Assembly (NCBI GenBank): GCA_038248745.1 | Contig: JBBRXC010000005.1 | Span: 1-29,577, forward strand | Length of the DNA stretch: 29,577 bases | Direction: 5' to 3' | From: JAENWH01 sp038248745 | GTDB taxonomy: Bacteria; Bacillota; Clostridia; Peptostreptococcales; Anaerovoracaceae | Part shown: positions 23,847 to 29,577 of the stretch, in pieces | How the letters are laid out: the number at the start of each line of letters is the position of its first letter | Position numbering within the stretch: the stretch's first letter is position 1 | Notes under the pieces: model-generated | What the model was told of the DNA's origin: nothing | Database searches by the model: none | What the model saw: only the letters and a program-made list of their open reading frames with translations | Translations under genes and position numbers: made by a program

Positions 23847-24707
23847 TTATAATGGGCTTTTTAAATATTTGATAATGTGTTTAGAGGCATTTGCGCCATC
23901 GGATACGGACTTTGAAATCTGCCAAAAGCCACCAATGCAATCACCAGCAGCGAAAATGCCTTCGACGGTGGTCATATAGTTTTCATCTACAATTAAATTT
24001 GTTCCTTGGGTCAGCGCGCCTAAGGATTTGGCAAAATCATTGGCAGAAGCGGTTCCCATAGCGACGAAAATACCGTCTAGGGGGTATTCTCCATTCGTTG
24101 TAATAATTGCTTCAACATGATCCTGACCTTTAATTTCAAGTATTTTTTCAGTAACGATAGATTGGTCAGCTACCAGTTTTTTTGTGGTAATATCCAGGCC
24201 ATTAGTAAATAGTTTTATATCTTGGGTGAAATGTTTTAAGTCGGCGATTTCAGTGGCTGCATAATCTCCATTTCCAATGACGGCCAGTGATTTGTTTCGA
24301 TAAAAAAAGCCATCGCAAACAGCACAAAAGCTAATTCCTTTGCCACTTAGCGTCTCAAAGCCTTTCACTTTTAATCCGGCGCGACTCATTCCTGTTGCAA
24401 GGAGTACTATCTTTGCTTCAAGGTTACCATTCGTTGTTTCCACGACAAAATGTTCTTCCTGTTTGATGCCAACCACCTCATCTGACAAAATTTCTACGCC
24501 TAGTCTTTCAGCTTGAGCTATTCCTCGATTTAATAATTCTATCCCGCTGATGGGTTCAACAAAACCGTAATAATTTTCAATCATTTCAGACTTTTCAAGA
24601 GAACCGTTGCCTTTGCCGATGACGAGAACATCGATATTGGCTCTTTTCAAATAGATGGCTGCGGATATTCCCGCTGGTCCTTTACCAATAATAATTACAT
24701 CTTTCAT
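23847..24707 (-). CDS. Thioredoxin-reductase-like FAD flavoprotein without an NADPH motif
   Basis: The 286-residue protein has an FAD-binding start VIIIGKGPAGISAAIYLKRA, the redox pair CAVC (Cys128, Cys131) and the closing FAD motif AAGDCIGGFWQISKSVSDG. These match the low-molecular-weight thioredoxin reductase fold. The second nucleotide domain has GNGDYA at 145-150 but lacks the HRRxxxR motif that holds the NADPH phosphate; the position reads LFTNG. Ferredoxin-dependent thioredoxin reductases of clostridia (FFTR) lack this motif, so a ferredoxin-linked enzyme is plausible. GGAGG precedes the ATG, which overlaps the plsC stop as ATGA. No thioredoxin gene is adjacent. Confidence 0.85.
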   Translation of the reverse strand: MKDVIIIGKGPAGISAAIYLKRANIDVLVIGKGNGSLEKSEMIENYYGFVEPISGIELLNRGIAQAERLGVEILSDEVVGIKQEEHFVVETTNGNLEAKIVLLATGMSRAGLKVKGFETLSGKGISFCAVCDGFFYRNKSLAVIGNGDYAATEIADLKHFTQDIKLFTNGLDITTKKLVADQSIVTEKILEIKGQDHVEAIITTNGEYPLDGIFVAMGTASANDFAKSLGALTQGTNLIVDENYMTTVEGIFAAGDCIGGFWQISKSVSDGANASKHIIKYLKSPL

Positions 24708-25450
24708 TTTTTTAATCCTCCTTCTAATCCCTCTTTAATAATTTCCTCGATTTTATCTGACAATTCAGCTATTTCAACTTTAGAAAGATTTTTAGTTTCT
24801 ATGGCCTTGTGAATGGTGATATCTACACTTGCCTTCTGCGGGTATCCTTTTTCTTCAAAAATACGCCAAGTATGATTTATTGTTATGGGAATAACAGGAA
24901 CGCCAGATTTTGTGGCAACCCTTAAACTACCTCTCTTGAATTCCCCCATTTTGGGTCCCTTGCTTCTGGTGCCTTCAGGATAAACAAGAATGGAAAATCC
25001 TTCATGGATAAAGTCAACGGCTTTTTCTATAGCCCTTAAAGAAGCTCGTGGATCATCTCTTTTTATCAGTACACTTCTAATATTTTCAACCCACTCCCCA
25101 TATAAAAACAGGTCACTAAGTTCTTTTTTTGCAATAAATCCAAATTGAATTTTGTTTAAAACCATACAGCAAAGGGGTATATCTGCATAACTTTGATGAT
25201 TTGAAATGTAGACAACAGGTCCTTCAGAAGGAATATTCTCTTCCCCATGAATATGCACGTCAGTTTGAAAGACATTCATGACAAAAGCGCCCCAGTTGCT
25301 TGTAGCTTTCAAAATATAAGACCGTTCTTCTTCCACGTTACCCGCGGCTCTGGCTGAAAAAATGCCATTTTTGTATTTTTTCAATGAGGGGAGTGCCAGA
25401 TAAAATTTATATATCATTGGAATATTTTTAATTATTTTAATTATTTTCAT
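24704..25450 (-). CDS. plsC: 1-acyl-sn-glycerol-3-phosphate acyltransferase (PlsC family)
   Basis: This 248-residue membrane-bound acyltransferase probably makes phosphatidic acid from lysophosphatidate. The catalytic motif is NHQSYAD (H-x4-D), followed by the block YPEGTRSKG (phosphate binding) and GVPVIPI. The basic hydrophobic N-terminus (MKIIKIIKNIPMIYKFYLAL) is likely to lie at the membrane. GGAGG precedes the ATG. It is cotranscribed with the flavoprotein through a 4-base overlap; the reason for that pairing is not obvious. Confidence 0.9.
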   Translation of the reverse strand: MKIIKIIKNIPMIYKFYLALPSLKKYKNGIFSARAAGNVEEERSYILKATSNWGAFVMNVFQTDVHIHGEENIPSEGPVVYISNHQSYADIPLCCMVLNKIQFGFIAKKELSDLFLYGEWVENIRSVLIKRDDPRASLRAIEKAVDFIHEGFSILVYPEGTRSKGPKMGEFKRGSLRVATKSGVPVIPITINHTWRIFEEKGYPQKASVDITIHKAIETKNLSKVEIAELSDKIEEIIKEGLEGGLKK

Positions 25451-25519
25451 TGTTACCTCCGAGTGACCTTCGAAATTTAATTGTTGTGGAGCAGATTAAA
25501 ATATTATAACATAAATGGT

Positions 25520-25549
25520 CTGGCATATTCTACAAAAAACCATTATAAT
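25520..25549 (+). promoter_or_regulatory. Putative promoter of the PAP2 gene in a divergent spacer
   Basis: TATAAT (25544-25549) lies 18 bp after a weak -35 CTGGCA (25520-25525), about 20 bases before the ATG. A TATAAT also faces the other way at 25503-25508 and could serve plsC, but without a good -35. Confidence 0.45.
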
Positions 25550-25569
25550 GCATTTTAAGGACGGGAAAA

Positions 25570-26214
25570 ATGATGCATAACAAAAAAACAGGAATTATTA
25601 TTGTTTCCTTGGGATTATTTATAATAACGGGTGTATTGGTCGTTTCAAACACCTCAACTGCTTTTGATCATTCGATTCAAAGCATTATTTTTGATATGCG
25701 GAAAGATTTTGTAACAGTTTTCTTTAAAATAATTACCTATTCAGCTAACTGGCAGACGATAGTACTACTTTGTCTTGTATTCTTAACGATGAAAAAGACT
25801 AGAATAAATGTAGGAATACCTCTTTCTTTTGCATCGGCATTTTCAACAATTTTGTATAAAGGTGTGAAGATGTTATATGAAAGGCCAAGGCCGGAGTTGG
25901 ATTTTCACCTAATTGATCAGGGTGGATTCAGCTTCCCTAGCGGCCATTCTATGACGGGTCTTGTCTTTTACGGTTTGGCAATCTATTTCATTGCAAAATA
26001 TGGAAAAGAAAATAGGGCACAAAAGGCCCTAATGAGTATGTTGGGTGTATTGATTTTTCTAATAGGTTTTAGTCGGGTATATTTGGGCGTACACTATCCA
26101 ACAGATGTTATCGCAGGATGGTTTCTTGGAACAAGTATACTTGCTTCAATGGTAATTCTTGTTGAAAAAGGCTATCCTGAAAAATTAAATTTTGATAGAT
26201 TAAAACTACAGTAA
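25570..26214 (+). CDS. PAP2-family membrane phosphatase
   Basis: This 214-residue membrane protein has all three PAP2 phosphatase motifs: K-x6-RP (Lys100 to Pro108), PSGH (123-126) and SR-x5-H-x3-D (Ser168, Arg169, His175, Asp179). Five to six hydrophobic helices are visible. Substrates in the family are phosphatidic acid, phosphatidylglycerophosphate or undecaprenyl pyrophosphate; the divergent plsC neighbour favours lipid phosphate but does not decide it. Translation starts at one of two adjacent ATGs after ACGGG. Confidence 0.9.
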   Translation: MMHNKKTGIIIVSLGLFIITGVLVVSNTSTAFDHSIQSIIFDMRKDFVTVFFKIITYSANWQTIVLLCLVFLTMKKTRINVGIPLSFASAFSTILYKGVKMLYERPRPELDFHLIDQGGFSFPSGHSMTGLVFYGLAIYFIAKYGKENRAQKALMSMLGVLIFLIGFSRVYLGVHYPTDVIAGWFLGTSILASMVILVEKGYPEKLNFDRLKLQ

Positions 26215-26235
26215 AACGGAACTACAGTATAACAG
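26204..26235. repeat. Tandem duplication over two convergent stop codons
   Basis: AACTACAGTAAAACGG (26204-26219) is followed directly by AACTACAGTATAACAG (26220-26235), 14 of 16 identical. The first copy holds the PAP2 stop (26212-26214) and the second the stop of the opposing DUF2148 gene (26222-26224). Confidence 0.85.
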
Positions 26236-26770
26236 AACCGGATTCTCTATCAAAGAAAACATTCTTAGAGTTAGTGGATAAAGGAATGCCGTAAGCAATA
26301 GTAACATCTTTCTCAAAAAGTCCCAAAGATAAGGCGGCTTTGCCTATAGAGAACATGACACGATTGTCAATTCTGTTGTCTGCCGCCATAGAAACAGCGG
26401 ATCCGATGGCAATTCCTAAATCTGTGGTATTGAAGGCACAAAGGGATCCGGCTTTGACGGAAGCGGCACAATTTGGGAAACCGCAGAAGCCACAAGTAGT
26501 TAAACCTAAAGGAATATTAACAACACCTATTAAAACAACACAATGACTTGAATTTAAATTATTGGCATCTCTTTCAAAGAAGCCCGAATCTGGTAGAACT
26601 GCCATTTTTTTCATTTCTTCACAAAGCTGATACTTTTCTTCTCCGTCCACTATAAATGCCACAATTTTATCCGTTCCGCAGCCTTTTGGGGCTGTTTTAG
26701 CAGCAGCTACCATTGCATGCGCCACATTTAGTGCTGCGGTTTTTTCTGATACAAATGTATTGTATTTCAT
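26222..26770 (-). CDS. DUF2148 ferredoxin-like domain protein
   Basis: This protein of about 182 residues matches the DUF2148 family (predicted ferredoxin-like proteins of anaerobes). The cysteine cluster CGFCGFPNC and a later Cys in SLCAFNTTDLGIAIGSA could hold a 4Fe-4S cluster. The N-terminal part contains VAHAMVAAAKTAPKGCGTDKI, another conserved block that includes a cysteine. The function is unknown. The start is taken as the second of two adjacent ATGs because GGAGG is seven bases away and the upstream stop overlaps it as TGATG; 26773 is the alternative. It is clearly coupled to the kinase-like gene. Confidence 0.85.
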   Translation of the reverse strand: MKYNTFVSEKTAALNVAHAMVAAAKTAPKGCGTDKIVAFIVDGEEKYQLCEEMKKMAVLPDSGFFERDANNLNSSHCVVLIGVVNIPLGLTTCGFCGFPNCAASVKAGSLCAFNTTDLGIAIGSAVSMAADNRIDNRVMFSIGKAALSLGLFEKDVTIAYGIPLSTNSKNVFFDRESGSVIL

Positions 26771-27261
26771 CATTTCTCCTCCATTTTTACAGTGCTACAA
26801 ATTTGATATAGGGGTAACCTAAGTTGATAAAGCTCGCTGAATTTTATAAAAGCATTGGGGTTGTTGGTATTTTCTAAAAAAGAGTACAAAAGGGGTTGAT
26901 CATTTTTTACCCTTGACCAAAGTAATTCTAAAGGCTCATCAACAAACAAGGTGGGATTGTCTTTTAAAACAGTGATACACATTTCATCTAAAACAACGCC
27001 ATCGCCGCAAACCATTACAAAGTTGTTTTTCTTGGAATATATTTCAAGCAGTTCATACTCTTTGTTGCGATATTCATGTTCACCCATAGCCATAATTATT
27101 TTTTTCAAGGGTCTTCCGTCTTTTTTCTCGATTAAATCATCAAGGACAAGAAGCTGGTATCCCAGTAAATTTGCCATCTTTTCACCGACGCTCATTCGAT
27201 CACTTCCAATGTATCCAATGACAAACAGCTTTTTTGGAGCAGGTTCTAATTTTATTGTCAT
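26770..27261 (-). CDS. Shikimate-kinase-like protein with a degenerate P-loop
   Basis: The 163-residue protein keeps the shikimate kinase layout: the P-loop region IGYIGSDRMSVGEKMANLLG, the LDDLIE segment that would hold the shikimate Asp, the EYRNKE block with the substrate arginine, and GDGVVLDE for Walker B/GGG. The P-loop itself is broken: GSGKST of the family is GSDRMS here, with Arg22 for the catalytic Lys. It is thus unlikely to be a normal shikimate kinase, and no aro genes are nearby. The ATG at 27261 has AGGAG upstream. It is coupled to the DUF2148 gene by a TGATG overlap. Confidence 0.75.
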   Translation of the reverse strand: MTIKLEPAPKKLFVIGYIGSDRMSVGEKMANLLGYQLLVLDDLIEKKDGRPLKKIIMAMGEHEYRNKEYELLEIYSKKNNFVMVCGDGVVLDEMCITVLKDNPTLFVDEPLELLWSRVKNDQPLLYSFLENTNNPNAFIKFSELYQLRLPLYQICSTVKMEEK

Positions 27262-27282
27262 ATTGTCTTCTCCTATCATTCA

Positions 27283-27311
27283 ATTATATGACAATTAGTT
27301 GTAATACACAA
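27283..27311 (-). promoter_or_regulatory. Promoter of the kinase-like/DUF2148 operon
   Basis: On the minus strand TTGTGT (27306-27311), a 17-bp spacer and TATAAT (27283-27288). The -10 ends about 20 bases from the ATG, so the leader is short. It overlaps the plus-strand promoter at 27299. Confidence 0.6.
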
Positions 27312-27327
27312 TTAATTAATGTAAAAT
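27299..27327 (+). promoter_or_regulatory. Promoter of the nucleotidyltransferase operon
   Basis: TTGTAA (27299-27304), a 17-bp spacer and TAAAAT (27322-27327). Its -35 shares bases with the spacer of the divergent promoter, so both cannot be occupied at once. Confidence 0.5.
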
Positions 27328-27390
27328 TAACAAGAAGAATTCAAAAATTTGCATTTTTAATCGGGCTTAATCTGAAGGAGGAAATTTACA

Positions 27391-28308
27391 ATGAATAAAC
27401 CAGTGATTATCGTTATGGCTGCGGGAATGGGAAGCAGATATGGCGGGCTGAAACAAATGGATCCTGTTGGAACAAACGGAGAATTAATCATAGACTTTTC
27501 AATTTATGATGCTATAAAAGCAGGATTTGAAAAAGTTATTTTTGTTATAAAAAAAGAAATGGAAAAAGATTTTCAGGAGCTTATTGATAATAGACCAGGT
27601 AGAAATATTGAAATTGTTTTCGCTTTTCAAGATATCAATGATCTACCAAAAGGGTATAAAGTCCCTGAGGAAAGGGTAAAACCCTGGGGAACATGTCACG
27701 CAGTGATGAGTTGCCGAAATTTAATTGATGGGCCTTTTGCAGTAATCAATGCAGATGATTTTTATGGTGCAGAAGCGTATAAAAGCATGTATAATTTTTT
27801 AATTGAGGTAAATGACGACAAAAAATATAACTATTGCATGATAGGATATGATCTTGAGAATACATTAACGGAAAACGGCCATGTGGCCAGAGGTGTTTGT
27901 GAAACAACAGCGGATGATTTTTTAAAGGGAATCGTAGAAAGAACTAAAATAATGGAAAGACAAGGGAAAATTCAGTTTACTGAAGACGATGAGATTTGGG
28001 AAACCATTTCACCGAGTACAGCAGTTTCCATGAATTTCTGGGGTTTCACAAAAAGTTTTATGGACGAGATGATTAAAATGTTTCCACATGTGTTAGACAA
28101 AATAATAAAGGAAAATCCTTTGAAAGGAGAATTCTTTCTGCCCTTTGCAGTTGATGAATTATTGAAACAGGAAAAAGCGGCAGTAAAAGTTCTCAGGTCA
28201 CATGATAAGTGGTATGGTGTGACTTATCATGAAGATAAGCAAGGCGTTGTAGAGGCGTTAAAGAAAATGAAAGAAAATGGAACATATCCCGAAAAACTCT
28301 GGAAATAG
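27391..28308 (+). CDS. NDP-sugar nucleotidyltransferase family protein
   Basis: This 305-residue protein has the nucleotidyltransferase signature AAGMGSRYGGLKQ (about 10-22), as in GlmU/RmlA-type enzymes that join NTP and sugar-1-phosphate, and the metal-binding Asp in VINADDFYG. The C-terminal half lacks a visible hexapeptide repeat. The exact sugar cannot be read. GGAGG precedes the ATG. The ROK kinase gene follows after 13 bases, which suggests that a sugar is phosphorylated and activated by neighbouring products. Confidence 0.85.
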   Translation: MNKPVIIVMAAGMGSRYGGLKQMDPVGTNGELIIDFSIYDAIKAGFEKVIFVIKKEMEKDFQELIDNRPGRNIEIVFAFQDINDLPKGYKVPEERVKPWGTCHAVMSCRNLIDGPFAVINADDFYGAEAYKSMYNFLIEVNDDKKYNYCMIGYDLENTLTENGHVARGVCETTADDFLKGIVERTKIMERQGKIQFTEDDEIWETISPSTAVSMNFWGFTKSFMDEMIKMFPHVLDKIIKENPLKGEFFLPFAVDELLKQEKAAVKVLRSHDKWYGVTYHEDKQGVVEALKKMKENGTYPEKLWK

Positions 28309-28321
28309 AAATGAGGATAAA

Positions 28322-29206
28322 ATGATACAAATTGGGTTTGATATAGGTGGCACCAACATTAAAGCTGGCGTGTTGGATGACGAATTCAATATTCTGGCAG
28401 AAAACACCAAACTTTTTCCTAGAGGGGAAAATCATGAGGTGGTGCTGGAGACCATGGAAGAAATGGTTTTTGAGCTTTTAAGTGTTGTGAAATTTAAATA
28501 TGAAGACATCAGTTCTATTGGCGTTGCAGTTCCAGGGACACTTGATACCCATAATGAAATAGTTCTTCATGCCTACAATCTGGGATTCCATCATTTGCCT
28601 TTAAAGGCATTACTTGAGGAAAAATTCAATGGAATACCTGTATCTTTAGCAAATGATGCCGATGCAGCAGCCTTGGGGGAATTGTACAAAGGCGCCTTTG
28701 TCGGATGCAAGACGGCAGTTCTTTTTACCTTGGGAACAGGCGTCGGAGGTGGACTTATTTTAGGCGGAAAGCTTTTTAACGGTGGAATGGGTCATGGTGT
28801 TGAAATTGGCCATATGAGATTAATTTATAACGGACCTCTTTGCACCTGCGGAAATCGGGGCTGCATAGAAACTGTATGTTCCGCCAAATTTTTTGAAGAT
28901 CAGGGACTTATTGCAAAAGAAGTAATGGAGCAAGCAAAGGATGGAGATAAACGCTCTCTTGAAATTTTCAATGAATATATCGGGTATTTAAGTGATGCTA
29001 TCATATCTGTTTCAATGCTTTTAGATCCTGAAGTGATTGCGCTGGGTGGTGGAATCAGTCAAGCTGGTGATTTTCTCTTTGACCCTCTCCGGAAACTGGT
29101 AGAGGAAAAATCCTTTTTTAAATTTCCTCATAAAACAGTGCCAACTGTACTTGGAAATAAGGCGGGATTTATTGGCGCGGCACTACTATCTAGAGAGAAC
29201 GGGTAG
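28322..29206 (+). CDS. ROK-family sugar kinase (glucokinase-like)
   Basis: This 294-residue protein has the ATP-binding FDIGGTNIKAG (residues 6-16), the catalytic NDADAA (Asn111, Asp112), the GTGVGGG phosphate loop and the ROK zinc site: His164 (EIGHMRL) with CTCGNRGC (Cys174, Cys176, Cys181). Glucokinase, N-acetylmannosamine or other hexose kinases share this pattern. No N-terminal DNA-binding domain is present, so it is an enzyme and not a ROK repressor. The ATG at 28322 has GAGG upstream; a longer open frame to 28277 overlaps the preceding gene and is not favoured. Confidence 0.9.
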   Translation: MIQIGFDIGGTNIKAGVLDDEFNILAENTKLFPRGENHEVVLETMEEMVFELLSVVKFKYEDISSIGVAVPGTLDTHNEIVLHAYNLGFHHLPLKALLEEKFNGIPVSLANDADAAALGELYKGAFVGCKTAVLFTLGTGVGGGLILGGKLFNGGMGHGVEIGHMRLIYNGPLCTCGNRGCIETVCSAKFFEDQGLIAKEVMEQAKDGDKRSLEIFNEYIGYLSDAIISVSMLLDPEVIALGGGISQAGDFLFDPLRKLVEEKSFFKFPHKTVPTVLGNKAGFIGAALLSRENG

Positions 29207-29233
29207 ATAGTTAATAGGATAGGAGGGAGTAAA

Positions 29234-29577
29234 ATGCAGATAATTGTTGTAGGTTGTGGCAAAGTGGGATCCCAGTTTGCTGAAATAATGTCAGAAGAAG
29301 GACATGAAATTGTTGTTGTTGATAGTGAAAAAGAAAACTTTAAATTGCTTGGATCAAATTTCAGAGGGCTTACCGTTCTAGGCGTTCCCATAGATGAGGA
29401 TGTACTGAAAGAAGCTGGAATTGAAAGTGCAGATGGATTGGCTGCGGTCACACCGGATGATAATATTAATATGATGGCTTGCCAAGTTGCGAAAGAAATT
29501 TTTAATGTACCAAGAATTTTTTCCCGAATCCAGGACCCGGTTAGAGAACAGGTTTTTTATCAGTTTGGCGTTCATAC
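29234..29577 (+). CDS. TrkA/KtrC-type potassium-uptake regulatory protein, 3'-truncated
   Basis: The first 114 codons are visible and the frame runs off the window. They form the RCK/TrkA-N NAD-binding domain: IIVVGCGKVGSQFAEIMSEE (nucleotide loop), the acidic end of strand 2 (EIVVVDSEKE) and AADG-like SADGLAAVTPDDNINM. Such proteins gate Trk/Ktr potassium channels in response to NAD(H) or ATP. AGGAGGG precedes the ATG. A channel gene may follow outside the window. Confidence 0.9.
   Translation, partial: MQIIVVGCGKVGSQFAEIMSEEGHEIVVVDSEKENFKLLGSNFRGLTVLGVPIDEDVLKEAGIESADGLAAVTPDDNINMMACQVAKEIFNVPRIFSRIQDPVREQVFYQFGVH

Noticed and set aside
1..29577. CRISPR array, insertion sequence, prophage, tRNA or rRNA gene
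   Set aside because: No regular spaced repeats, transposase or integrase genes, or recognisable tRNA/rRNA sequence were seen on either strand.

Overview
The window is the chromosomal replication-origin region of a low-GC Gram-positive bacterium of the class Clostridia. It has the order rpmH-rnpA-yidD-yidC-jag-mnmE-mnmG-rsmG-parA-parB on the minus strand and dnaA-dnaN-recF-gyrB-gyrA on the plus strand, Bacillus-type DnaA boxes (TTATCCACA) and parS sites (TGTTTCACGTGAAACA), and an S-layer-anchored surface protein. A SigB-type sigma factor with an RsbW-like partner right after gyrA resembles the Clostridioides difficile arrangement. Genus cannot be fixed from the sequence; a peptostreptococcal or Eubacterium-like anaerobe is a reasonable guess.

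Left end (1-4100): the C-terminal part of an SLH/transglutaminase-like surface protein and a small four-helix DMT-type membrane protein on the plus strand, then a bidirectional terminator. On the minus strand follow a class-III aminotransferase, preceded by a consensus sigma-54 promoter with a candidate upstream activator site, and an O6-alkylguanine-DNA alkyltransferase overlapping a SprT-like zinc metalloprotease gene.

Origin-proximal minus strand (4100-12920): parAB flanked by two parS sites; rsmG-mnmG-mnmE (16S rRNA and tRNA wobble modification) closed by a terminator that begins inside rsmG; a second terminator; then jag-yidC-yidD-rnpA-rpmH (membrane insertion, RNase P protein, L34) driven by a strong promoter. 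All of these genes are read away from the origin.

Origin (12920-14640): a bipartite oriC. DnaA boxes lie upstream of dnaA, and a second cluster lies between dnaA and dnaN. The second cluster ends in a DnaA box, a short GC stretch and a run of DnaA-trios, matching the known basal unwinding system.

Plus strand (13158-23750): dnaA, dnaN and recF, then gyrB-gyrA with their own promoter, an RsbW-like protein with a degenerate nucleotide-binding site and a CxxC motif, a SigB/SigF-type sigma factor, and trpS. The run ends in a terminator hairpin whose arms are DnaA boxes.

Right end (23790-29577): a mixed accessory stretch. It holds a thioredoxin-reductase-like flavoprotein lacking the NADPH motif, PlsC and PAP2 (phospholipid synthesis and dephosphorylation), a DUF2148 iron-sulfur-type protein coupled to a shikimate-kinase-like protein with a broken P-loop, a sugar nucleotidyltransferase, a ROK sugar kinase, and the start of a TrkA-type potassium-channel regulator. 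Several gene ends in the window carry short tandem duplications across the stop codon.
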